Part shown: one piece after another, positions 30,044 through 36,763 of the stretch
Numbering within the stretch: position 1 is the first letter of the stretch
Layout of the letters: each line of letters begins with the position of its first letter
Source: Oscillospiraceae bacterium
GTDB lineage: Bacteria; Bacillota; Clostridia; Oscillospirales; Oscillospiraceae
Length of the DNA: 36,912 nt
NCBI GenBank assembly: GCA_020025275.1
Contig: JAHHSI010000020.1
Span: forward strand, 1-36,912
Direction of reading: 5' to 3'
Translations under genes and position numbers: made by a program
Notes under the pieces: generated by a model
What the model was told of the DNA's origin: nothing
Database searches by the model: none
Seen by the model: the letters and a program-made list of their open reading frames with translations, nothing else

Positions 30044-31405
30044 CTATGCTTCCTCCGCCAGAGAGCCGTGGCGCTTCCAGCGCCCGGAGAAGTAGTAAAG
30101 GAGGGACAGGGCGCACCCGGCGATCCACCCGATGCCCACGCCGTAGAACATATAGTCCGCCCCGTATCGTGCAGAGAGCCAAAAGACCAGCGGCACACGC
30201 AGCAGAATCAGGGAGAACACGGTGTCCACCATGGGGAAGACGCTCTCCCCTGCCCCGCGCATGGCGTTGTTGAGACAGAACATGACGGCAAACACGGCAT
30301 AAAAGGGCATGACGCAGCCCACATAGCTGCTGCCTGCATCAATGACCTGCGGTGTGCGGGAGAAAATAGACAGAAGCGTGGGGGCCAGAGGGATCAGGGC
30401 CAGACAGGCCACGGACCAGAGGATGGAGGACAAGACGGTCACTTGAATGCCTCGGCGGATGCGCCGGGACTTCTTGGCGCCCATGTTCTGGCCGACAAAC
30501 GACGTGACGGCGCTGCACAGGCTCTGGATGGGCAAAAAGGCCATCTGGTCAATGCGCGAGCCGATGTTGTACCCGGCCGTATATTCCTTTCCATAGACGT
30601 TCACACTGCTCATGACCGCCATGCCGCCCAGCGCCACCAGAGACATCTGGAGGCCGGAGGGCAGACCGATGGCGAAAACACGGCGGAAGAGCCCGCCGTC
30701 AAAGCGACGGGAAAAGGGGTGGATGGCGAAGGCGGGATAGCGGCGGTTGATGTAGGCGATGCCGAAGATCCACGAGACCAGCTGGGCCAGAACGGTGGCC
30801 AGAGCCGCCCCAAAGACGCCGCTGTGCAGTCCGGCCACGAAGAGAAAGTCCAGAGCGATGTTGAGCACCGACGATATGGTGAGGAACAGCAGCGAGGAGC
30901 GGCTGTTGCCCAGACCGGCCAGAATCCCGGCGTTGAGGTTGTAGCCGATGGTGCCCACAACACCGGCGCAGAGGGTGGTGAGATAGATCCGGGCCTCCTG
31001 CTGCGCCGCCGGATCGACCTTCAAAAGCTGCAGCAGAGGGCGGACCAAGACCACCGCCAGCAGCGTCACGGGAAGGGCGGCGGCCATGAAGGTGGTGTAG
31101 ACCGTGTCGATGGCCGCCCGTGCCCGGTCGGTCTTTCCTGCCCCGTAAAATTGGGAGATGACGACGGTGCCGCCGTTGGATAGGCCCATAAAAAGGGACG
31201 TGAGCATGAAGATCACGGGAAAGCCGATCCCCACGGCGGCCAGAGCGCCGTCGCCCACATAGTTGCCCACCACCCAGCTGTCCACCATGTTGTAGAGCTG
31301 CTGAAGAAAGCTGCCGGCCAGCAAGGGCAGAGCAAAGGCGAAGATATGTCCCGCCGGTGAGCCCTCGGTCATGTTCCGCAGTCCCGCTGCGCTGTGCTCG
31401 TCCAT
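30044..31405 (-). CDS. MATE family efflux transporter (second paralogue)
   Basis: A 453-residue MATE transporter with about 12 helices. It opens GSPAGHIFAFALPLLAGSFLQQLYNMVDSWVVG and contains GGTVVISQFYGAG after helix 2 and GYNIGSRIDQMAFLPIQSL in the second half. It is clearly related in fold to the gene at 3310 but diverged throughout, so this is an old paralogue and not a recent copy. The substrate is unknown. I chose ATG at 31405, with a GGGAGG site about 13 nt upstream; the frame is open to 31468, and an ATG eleven codons downstream (MTEGSP) is an alternative. Promoter at 31440-31468, back to back with that of exoA. Confidence 0.88.
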   Translation of the reverse strand: MDEHSAAGLRNMTEGSPAGHIFAFALPLLAGSFLQQLYNMVDSWVVGNYVGDGALAAVGIGFPVIFMLTSLFMGLSNGGTVVISQFYGAGKTDRARAAIDTVYTTFMAAALPVTLLAVVLVRPLLQLLKVDPAAQQEARIYLTTLCAGVVGTIGYNLNAGILAGLGNSRSSLLFLTISSVLNIALDFLFVAGLHSGVFGAALATVLAQLVSWIFGIAYINRRYPAFAIHPFSRRFDGGLFRRVFAIGLPSGLQMSLVALGGMAVMSSVNVYGKEYTAGYNIGSRIDQMAFLPIQSLCSAVTSFVGQNMGAKKSRRIRRGIQVTVLSSILWSVACLALIPLAPTLLSIFSRTPQVIDAGSSYVGCVMPFYAVFAVMFCLNNAMRGAGESVFPMVDTVFSLILLRVPLVFWLSARYGADYMFYGVGIGWIAGCALSLLYYFSGRWKRHGSLAEEA

Positions 31406-31439
31406 AGAGCTGCGCCCCCTCCCAAGAGATATTTTCCTT

Positions 31440-31468
31440 ATTTTACCCCAAAGAGAAGGCCGGAGCAA
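31440..31468 (-). promoter_or_regulatory. Promoter of the second MATE gene
   Basis: On the - strand: TTGCTC (31468-31463), 17-bp spacer, TAAAAT (31445-31440). Its -35 is one base from the -35 of the divergent exoA promoter. Confidence 0.6.
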
Positions 31469-31469
31469 G

Positions 31470-31498
31470 TTGCAATCGGCGTCGAAATTGGGTACAAT
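31470..31498 (+). promoter_or_regulatory. exoA promoter
   Basis: TTGCAA at 31470-31475, 17-bp spacer, TACAAT at 31493-31498. A TGTGGAAAA (DnaA-box-like on the - strand) starts at the last base of the -10. Confidence 0.7.
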
Positions 31499-31533
31499 GT
31501 GGAAAAAGTGATTGAATCAGAGGAGGAACCCCC

Positions 31534-32286
31534 ATGAAATTTGTGTCTTGGAACGTGAATGGCCTGCGTGCCTGTCTCAATAAAGGGTTTTTGGACTATG
31601 TGGCGCAGGAGGATGCGGACGTGATCTGCCTGCAGGAGACGAAATTGCAGCCGGAGCAGGCGGTGTTTGATCTGGACGGTTACCACCGCTATTTCCACAG
31701 TGCCGATAAAAAGGGTTATTCCGGCACGGCGATCCTGACTAAGGAAGAGCCGCTCTCCGTGACCTATGACTTCGGCGCAGATGCCCACCGCCACGAGGGG
31801 CGTGTCATCACGGCGGAATATCCCGAATTCTACCTGGTCTGCTGCTATACACCCAACAGCAAGGAGGAACTGGCCCGTCTGCCCTACCGCATGGAGTGGG
31901 AGGACGATCTGCGGGCCTACCTCCAGGAACTGGATGCGGTCAAGCCGGTGGTCTACTGCGGCGATCTTAATGTGGCCCATCAGGAGATCGACCTGAAAAA
32001 TCCAAAGACCAACCGCAAGAATCCCGGTTTTTCCGATGAAGAGCGAGCCAAGATGACCCAACTGCTCTCCAGTGGGTTTGTGGACACGTTCCGGGCGCTG
32101 CATCCGGAGGAAACCGGGGCGTACAGCTGGTGGAGCTATCGCTTCAACTCCCGGGCCAAGAACGCCGGGTGGCGCATTGATTATTTTATTGTCTCGGAGC
32201 GGCTGCGTGAGCGGATCGCGGCGGCGGAGATCCGTGCCGATGTGCTGGGCAGCGATCACTGCCCGGTGGTTTTGGAGCTGCAGTGA
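31534..32286 (+). CDS. exoA: Exodeoxyribonuclease III / AP endonuclease
   Basis: A 250-residue base-excision-repair nuclease that cuts abasic sites. Catalytic motifs: SWNVNGLRA at the N-terminus, LQETK (metal-binding E), CCYTPNS, the GDLNVAH block (active-site D and N) and the final GSDHCPV (D-H pair). Length fits ExoA/Xth. The ATG at 31534 follows AGAGGAGG by 7 nt. A small membrane-protein gene begins one base after its stop, so the two are cotranscribed. The name xth would be equally valid. Confidence 0.95.
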   Translation: MKFVSWNVNGLRACLNKGFLDYVAQEDADVICLQETKLQPEQAVFDLDGYHRYFHSADKKGYSGTAILTKEEPLSVTYDFGADAHRHEGRVITAEYPEFYLVCCYTPNSKEELARLPYRMEWEDDLRAYLQELDAVKPVVYCGDLNVAHQEIDLKNPKTNRKNPGFSDEERAKMTQLLSSGFVDTFRALHPEETGAYSWWSYRFNSRAKNAGWRIDYFIVSERLRERIAAAEIRADVLGSDHCPVVLELQ

Positions 32287-32287
32287 C

Positions 32288-32662
32288 ATGGCGGGAAAAA
32301 AGAGATGGGCGGCCGTGGTTTCCGTGGCGCTGAGTGTGGCGGGACTGGTGCTGGCCGCAGGCCATGTGCTTCAGGGCGACAGATGGAGCGCCGTGTGGCT
32401 GGCGGTGTTTGCTGTGGGCGTGTGGGTGACGGCGGTAGAGCTGCGCCGAGAGGACGGGACACCCAAGTTCTGGAAATTTTTGGATGTCCTACTGTTTGCG
32501 GCCGGTCTGGCACTGGCACTCTTTTATAGCCGGTATCGTCTGCAGGGGCTGCTGTTGGTGATGGCGTTTCCCTTTCGGCAGATGGTGGGGCAGACGCCGG
32601 CGGCGGAGGAGTCCGAGCAGGCGGAGAAAAAGAATCGCTTTGATGCACATAAACAGCGGTGA
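32288..32662 (+). CDS. Small membrane protein, unknown function
   Basis: A 124-residue protein without a family I can name. It has a short basic start, then three hydrophobic stretches: AVVSVALSVAGLVLAAGHV, AVWLAVFAVGVWVTAV and VLLFAAGLALALFY, and a polar C-terminus rich in E and K. ATG at 32288 follows the exoA TGA by a single base; GGAG lies 11 nt upstream, inside exoA. Coding support comes from the tight coupling and codon use rather than homology. A GC-rich hairpin without T run (ACCGCCGC 32673-32680 with GCGGCGGT 32696-32703) follows. Confidence 0.65.
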   Translation: MAGKKRWAAVVSVALSVAGLVLAAGHVLQGDRWSAVWLAVFAVGVWVTAVELRREDGTPKFWKFLDVLLFAAGLALALFYSRYRLQGLLLVMAFPFRQMVGQTPAAEESEQAEKKNRFDAHKQR

Positions 32663-32792
32663 ATGTGGAAAAACCGCCGCCACGCCGCCATGGGCTGCGG
32701 CGGTCATTTGCGGAGCAAAACGGGAAAAGTGAGAGAATTCCTGATTTTTGGCCGGATTTTTCCCTGTTTTGCAGAGAAACTAAGTCACATCA

Positions 32793-32820
32793 TACACAGA
32801 GTATTCCCCAATGTGGATAA
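32793..32820 (-). repeat. DnaA-box-based intergenic element, copy R4 (perfect DnaA box)
   Basis: On the - strand: TTATCCACATTGGGGA (32820-32805), 6 nt, TGTGTA (32798-32793) then GATGTG. TTATCCACA at 32820-32812 is a perfect consensus DnaA box. It lies in the convergent gap 32663-33017. Isolated TTTTCCACA boxes on the - strand lie at 32672-32664 and 33007-32999. Confidence 0.65.
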
Positions 32821-32926
32821 GTCGGTCTTTTCCCGCAAAAGAGATGTGCGGCCTTTTTGCTTCTTTTTGGCAGCACCAGTGGATGCCAAGGCAGAAAGAA
32901 GAGGAAGAGAGAAAAGCGCAAACGCA

Positions 32927-32973
32927 GAAAACCGCCGCAAAGGAGACAGTCTCCTTTGCGGCGGTTTTTTCGG
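32927..32973. terminator. Bidirectional terminator between convergent genes
   Basis: ACCGCCGCAAAGGAGA on the left pairs perfectly with TCTCCTTTGCGGCGGT on the right around a 3-4 nt loop. TTTTTT follows on + and TTTT on -. It probably serves the - strand gene at 33018 and read-through from 32662. Confidence 0.85.
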
Positions 32974-33017
32974 AAAATTCACCCTTTTTCCCTGTGATGT
33001 GGAAAAGGGGCCTCACG

Positions 33018-33431
33018 TCAGCGGCTCTGGACGTCCGGCCGCCGATCAAGTCCCTGTCCATTGCGCTGGGCCTGCAGGGCCAGCCGCTGGGCCAGTTGGT
33101 GGGCACCGCAGTCACGGCACAGGGCTTCGCCCTGCCGCAGCAGTTCCAGTGATGTGGATCGGGGCAGCTCGTCGGCATTGTTCACGCACCACCACGGCAA
33201 CACCCGGGAGGCGTTCTCCCGTTCTGCGATGAGAAAGAGATAGCCAATGAGAACGCCGCTGCGCCGCACCAACAGGAATTGAGGCAGTGTGCCCGGCCGG
33301 GAGCGTTCCAGCGCCCGGCGGAGAGATAGATAGCCGCCATGAGCGGGGCAAAAACCGATGGCCGACAGTTGGGCCGGCAGATGACGGCGCTCCTTTTTCG
33401 AGAGTTGAAGATAGTTAATGATTTCGTCCAC
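33018..33431 (-). CDS. Hypothetical protein, 137 residues
   Basis: I do not recognise the family. The start is GTG at 33431, with AAGGAGG 8 nt upstream. The protein begins with a helix DEIINYLQLSKKERRHLPAQL. The middle has a strand-like FLLVRRSGVLIGYLFLIAE followed by a helical C-terminal half (STSLELLRQGEALCRDCGAHQLAQRLALQAQRNG). This outline is loosely like a degenerate GNAT acetyltransferase core, but no acetyl-CoA loop is obvious, so I do not assign it. The C-terminus is Arg-rich. It lies downstream of buk with a gap of 134 bp containing element R5; a terminator follows 45 nt after the stop. Confidence 0.6.
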   Translation of the reverse strand: MDEIINYLQLSKKERRHLPAQLSAIGFCPAHGGYLSLRRALERSRPGTLPQFLLVRRSGVLIGYLFLIAERENASRVLPWWCVNNADELPRSTSLELLRQGEALCRDCGAHQLAQRLALQAQRNGQGLDRRPDVQSR

Positions 33432-33490
33432 GGGGGAAACCTCCTTGCTGCGGTCTTCGCCGTTTTTTCAGCGCCGAACCCTCCACAAAG

Positions 33491-33518
33491 TACACAAAAG
33501 CATCCACAATGTGGAAAA
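33491..33518 (-). repeat. DnaA-box-based intergenic element, copy R5
   Basis: On the - strand: TTTTCCACATTGTGGA (33518-33503), 6 nt, TGTGTA (33496-33491) then CTTTGTGG. It lies between the buk stop and the hypothetical gene, reading toward oriC. Confidence 0.65.
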
Positions 33519-33565
33519 TGCGGCGCTTCCGACCGTCAATGACGGCGGAAGGATGCCCTCTGCCA

Positions 33566-34645
33566 TTATTGGGCGGGGGCGCCATAGATGCGGGCCTCTT
33601 CCTCCCCTTTGAGTACCCGCAGCGCCCCCTGCGTCAGGGCCAGCAGCTCATCTTCTCCGGGATAGACCGTCACGGGGGCGATCCACTGGATCTGTTCTTT
33701 CAGTGCCTTCTGCGTGGTTTCGCCGTAAGCGATGCCGCCGGTGAGGATGATCTGATCCACCTTGCCCTCCAAGGCCACGGCCATGGCGCCGATTTTCTTG
33801 GCGATCTGATAGTGGAACGCATCCAGGACCAGTGCCACCTGCACATCGGTCTGGGCCAGTTTGGTCACTTCCCGCATATCGGTGGAGCCGGTGTAGGCCA
33901 CCATGCCGCCCCGGCCGGTGATCATCTTGCGGATGTCGGCCTCCGTGTGCTGGCCGTCAAAGCACAGATCCACCAGTGCGCCCACCGGCAGAGTGCCGCT
34001 GCGCTCCGGGGAGAAGGGGCCTTCGCCGTCCAGAGCGTTCTGGGTGTCCACGATGAGACCGTGCTTGTGAGCGCCCACGCTGATGCCGCCGCCCATGTGG
34101 CAGACGATCAGGTTCAGCTCCTCATAGGGCCGGCCTACTTCTTTGGCATAGCGCTTGGCCACGGCCTTCTGGTTCAGGGCGTGGAACTTGCTCTTGCGCT
34201 CGATGTCGGGGTGGCCGGAGATGCGGGCCTTGTCCATCAGCTCGTCCACCACAGGGGGGTCCACCACAAAGGCAGGGATGCCCAGCTCCTGACCGATCTC
34301 GTGGGCGATCAGTGCCCCCAGATTGGAGGCGTGCTGTCCGGAAACGCCCACACGGGAGTCGTGCAGGAGCTTGTCGTTGATGGCGTAGGTGCCGCCGGGC
34401 AGCGGAGCAATCAGGCCGCCGCGTGCCGAAACGGCGCTGAGCTGGTGCAGGTCATACCGGTTGTCCTCCAGCGCTTTTTTGACCAGTTCCTTGCGGAAGT
34501 CCTTCTGATCGGCGATGGTGGGATAGCGTCCGATCTCCTCGGCGCTGTGGCGCAGCGTCACGTCAAAGAGCATCGTTTCGTCGGAAAAGACGCCGATCTT
34601 GGTGGAGGTGGAGCCGGGATTGATGACCAGAATTTCGTAAGACAT
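33566..34645 (-). CDS. buk: Butyrate kinase
   Basis: A 359-residue ASKHA-fold kinase, relative of acetate kinase, that converts butyryl phosphate and ADP to butyrate and ATP. It opens MSYEILVINPGSTSTKIGVF. SARGGLIAPLPGGTY, HASNLGALIAHEIG, VDPPVVDEL, ICHMGGGISVGAHKHG and DQIILTGGIAYGE are butyrate-kinase blocks and distinguish it from AckA at 26278. ATG at 34645 with AGGGAGG 9 nt upstream; strong promoter at 34699-34727. The partner ptb (phosphotransbutyrylase) is not adjacent. Branched-chain acyl phosphates are also possible substrates for this family. Confidence 0.94.
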   Translation of the reverse strand: MSYEILVINPGSTSTKIGVFSDETMLFDVTLRHSAEEIGRYPTIADQKDFRKELVKKALEDNRYDLHQLSAVSARGGLIAPLPGGTYAINDKLLHDSRVGVSGQHASNLGALIAHEIGQELGIPAFVVDPPVVDELMDKARISGHPDIERKSKFHALNQKAVAKRYAKEVGRPYEELNLIVCHMGGGISVGAHKHGLIVDTQNALDGEGPFSPERSGTLPVGALVDLCFDGQHTEADIRKMITGRGGMVAYTGSTDMREVTKLAQTDVQVALVLDAFHYQIAKKIGAMAVALEGKVDQIILTGGIAYGETTQKALKEQIQWIAPVTVYPGEDELLALTQGALRVLKGEEEARIYGAPAQ

Positions 34646-34698
34646 GAGGAATCCTCCCTTTTCTTTTTTGTTCCTTTGGATCAAATCTGTTTCATTTT

Positions 34699-34727
34699 AT
34701 TATACTCCGCCGTGTTTGCGGTGTAAA
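34699..34727 (-). promoter_or_regulatory. buk promoter
   Basis: On the - strand: TTTACA (34727-34722), 17-bp spacer, TATAAT (34704-34699). Confidence 0.75.
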
Positions 34728-34745
34728 GCCGACGCCCGGGAATTT

Positions 34746-34782
34746 CCGCCACTTGTGGCGGTTCAGGGCGGTATGCTATAAT
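34746..34782 (+). promoter_or_regulatory. tatD promoter with overlapping palindrome
   Basis: Extended -10 TGCTATAAT at 34774-34782 and TTGTGG at 34753-34758 as -35 (18-bp spacer). A perfect inverted repeat CCGCCAC-TT-GTGGCGG (34746-34761) covers the -35 and looks like an operator. Confidence 0.6.
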
Positions 34783-34817
34783 AGCGGCAAGATATTGAGA
34801 ATAAAGGAGGAGCGAAG

Positions 34818-35582
34818 ATGCTCTTTGATACCCATGCCCACTATGATGATGAGCGCTTTGATGAAGACCGGGAGCAGCTGCTGGCCTCTTTGCCGGAGGC
34901 GGGTGTCGGTCTGGTGGTGAACCCGGGCATCACCGTGGAGACCTCCCGCATGGCGGTGGCCATGGCCCGGCGGTATGCCCATATGTACGCTGCGGTGGGG
35001 ATTCATCCGGAGAACTGCCACGATTTTGTGCCGCAGCAGATCGAGGAGCTGCGCCGTCTGGCACAGGAGGAAAAAGTGGTGGCCATCGGTGAGATCGGGC
35101 TGGACTACTACTGGCCGGAGAATCCGCCCCGGCCGCTGCAGCAGCAGGCGTTCCGTGCCCAGCTGGCACTGGCGCAGGAGCTGGATCTGCCGGTGATCGT
35201 CCATGACCGGGAGGCCCACGGAGACACACTGGAGATCGTGCGGGAGTTCCCCCATGTCCGGGGCGTGCTCCACTGCTATTCCGGCAGTCCGGAGATGGCG
35301 CAGGAGCTGCTGAAGATGGGGTGGTATCTGGGCTTTGACGGGCCGATCACCTTCAAAAATGCCCGTCGGGCGCCGGAGGTGGCAGCGGTAACGCCGCCGG
35401 AGCGGATGCTCATTGAGACGGATGCGCCGTACCTGACACCGGCGCCGTATCGTGGAAAGCGGAACGACTCCACCTATGTGCGCTTGGTGGCAGAGAAACT
35501 GGCCCAGTGGAAGGGAATCAGCGCCGAGGAGATGGAGCGGATCACGTGGGAGAACGGACGGCGGTTCTTTGGGATTCTGTGA
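34818..35582 (+). CDS. tatD: TatD-family metal-dependent DNase
   Basis: A 254-residue TIM-barrel hydrolase. Metal ligands: DTHAHYDD at the N-terminus (H-x-H), GEIGLDYYW (E), PVIVHDREAH (H), HCYSG (H) and IETDAPYLTP (D). Related enzymes are Mg-dependent 3'-5' DNases with roles in DNA repair or turnover. ATG at 34818 with AAGGAGGAG 6-7 nt upstream. It commonly sits behind metG in Firmicutes; here metG is 5 kb upstream on the opposite strand, suggesting local inversion or insertion. The hairpin at 35657-35695 may also end this transcript. Confidence 0.94.
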   Translation: MLFDTHAHYDDERFDEDREQLLASLPEAGVGLVVNPGITVETSRMAVAMARRYAHMYAAVGIHPENCHDFVPQQIEELRRLAQEEKVVAIGEIGLDYYWPENPPRPLQQQAFRAQLALAQELDLPVIVHDREAHGDTLEIVREFPHVRGVLHCYSGSPEMAQELLKMGWYLGFDGPITFKNARRAPEVAAVTPPERMLIETDAPYLTPAPYRGKRNDSTYVRLVAEKLAQWKGISAEEMERITWENGRRFFGIL

Positions 35583-35656
35583 GTTCTCCCCCCTCCGGTT
35601 GCCGCTCTCTTGCGGATGAAGGCGCTCTCCCTTGTTCCCTTGTAAGGCTCCGGACG

Positions 35657-35754
35657 CCGAAAAACCCCTCTGCCCATGGCAGAGGGGTTTTTCGGTGTGT
35701 TTGTATGTTGTGTTAAGAGAGAGAAGAAAATGTTTGGATTGCTTTCCTTTGTAT
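35657..35754 (-). ncRNA. Candidate small RNA, family copy C
   Basis: About 98 nt, ending in a perfect 18-bp hairpin (35657-35674 with 35678-35695). The transcript carries CAUACAAAGGA near its 5' end, then UUUUCUUCUCUCUCUU and an AACACAACAUACAAACACAC linker before the hairpin. These blocks occur in the same order as in copies A and B, although this copy lies 25 kb away on the other replichore. The hairpin probably also terminates tatD on the + strand. Confidence 0.6.
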
Positions 35755-35760
35755 GCTTGC

Positions 35761-35814
35761 ATCATACAGAGAAAATCTGTCCAAATCATGAAATACAAAT
35801 GAACATTTTGTTAA
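35761..35814 (-). promoter_or_regulatory. Activator-type promoter of small RNA C
   Basis: On the - strand: TTAACA (35814-35809), TTCATT (35803-35798), TTCATG (35792-35787), exact 11-bp steps, 20 bp, then TATGAT (35766-35761). Same geometry as copies A and B. Confidence 0.65.
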
Positions 35815-35890
35815 AAGAGCAAACAGCGGCACTGTGCGGTACCGTCCATGTCCGTCCGGCAGCCTGCGGGGACGGGCGTGGCTGCCGGGC

Positions 35891-36736
35891 TCAGTAGATC
35901 TCGTCCAGTTGACGGATCATGGCGGCGATGGCATTGCTGTCACAGTGGGGCAGCACCCGCAGACCGGGCAGTGCCTTGACCTGTTCGATGGCGTTGGCCG
36001 GGGCAAAGGGGATGTGGGAGAGCTGCAGCATGGGGATGTCGTTGGCGTGGTCACCCACACAGTAGAGGTGCTCCGGTGCGGTCTGGGTCAGTTCGGCCAA
36101 TTTTTGTACGGCACCGCCCTTGTTGGAACCCTGTACCGTCAACTCCACCAGAAAGCTGCTGGAGGGGACGATCTCGTAGTCTTTGGCCCACGGCCGGCTG
36201 GACAGCAGCTCCAGAAGCCGGGCCTGCCGGGGCCCTTCCTCTTCAAAAAGGAGCTTTAACAGCGGAGAAGATGCCTCGTCCATGGACGAGATGGTGACGG
36301 TGGGGGCGTGGGTCAGATGCTCATGGCTGCGGGTGAGATCGTTGGGGTTGATGGCCTGAATGGTGTTGTCATCATGGTAGATCTCAAAGGCCAGATCCGG
36401 CATTTCCCGAAGGAGCTCTGCCACGTGGTCCCGCACTGTTTCCGGTAAAAAAGCGGTGTGGACATAGCGCTGTGCAGAAAAATCGTAAATGGCGGCCCCG
36501 TTGAAGAGGACGGTGGGGCCGTTCATGGGGATGCCGTGCCGCACCTGCTCAAAGGAGGGCAGCGCCCGTCCGGTGGCGATGGAAAAGGTGCCGCCCTGCG
36601 CCATAAAATACTCCACGGCGGCACGGTTTTCCGGAGAAACGGCGGGAATGGGCGTGCGGCTGCGCAGCCCGCCCTCGGAAAAGACCATGGTATTGTCAAA
36701 ATCGCTGGCGATCAGAACACCGTCAAATTTTCCCAT
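35891..36736 (-). CDS. Cof-type HAD-IIB phosphatase
   Basis: A 281-residue HAD-superfamily hydrolase of subclass IIB, expected to dephosphorylate small sugar phosphates or cofactors. Motif I reads ASDFDNTMV, i.e. DxDNT rather than the usual DxDGT; both nucleophile aspartates are kept. Motif II is SIATGRALPSF, motif III the lysine in QGSNKGGAVQKLAEL, and motif IV GDHANDIPML. The cap lies between about 90 and 195. ATG at 36736 with GGAGAG 8 nt upstream in a purine-only GGGAGAGAGGAGAGAAA stretch. The preceding gene ends 27 nt upstream on the same strand. A GC-rich hairpin (CCGGCAGCC/GGCTGCCGG) follows the stop. Confidence 0.9.
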   Translation of the reverse strand: MGKFDGVLIASDFDNTMVFSEGGLRSRTPIPAVSPENRAAVEYFMAQGGTFSIATGRALPSFEQVRHGIPMNGPTVLFNGAAIYDFSAQRYVHTAFLPETVRDHVAELLREMPDLAFEIYHDDNTIQAINPNDLTRSHEHLTHAPTVTISSMDEASSPLLKLLFEEEGPRQARLLELLSSRPWAKDYEIVPSSSFLVELTVQGSNKGGAVQKLAELTQTAPEHLYCVGDHANDIPMLQLSHIPFAPANAIEQVKALPGLRVLPHCDSNAIAAMIRQLDEIY

Positions 36737-36763
36737 CCGTTTCTCTCCTCTCTCCCGGGACGC

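Noticed and set aside
3310..31405. The two MATE genes as a recent duplication
   Set aside because: The proteins share only family motifs and differ throughout, so they are old paralogues.
32663..33232. Possible 189-residue ORF on + after the small membrane gene
   Set aside because: It passes through a strong bidirectional terminator, element R4 and an opposite gene; composition not protein-like.
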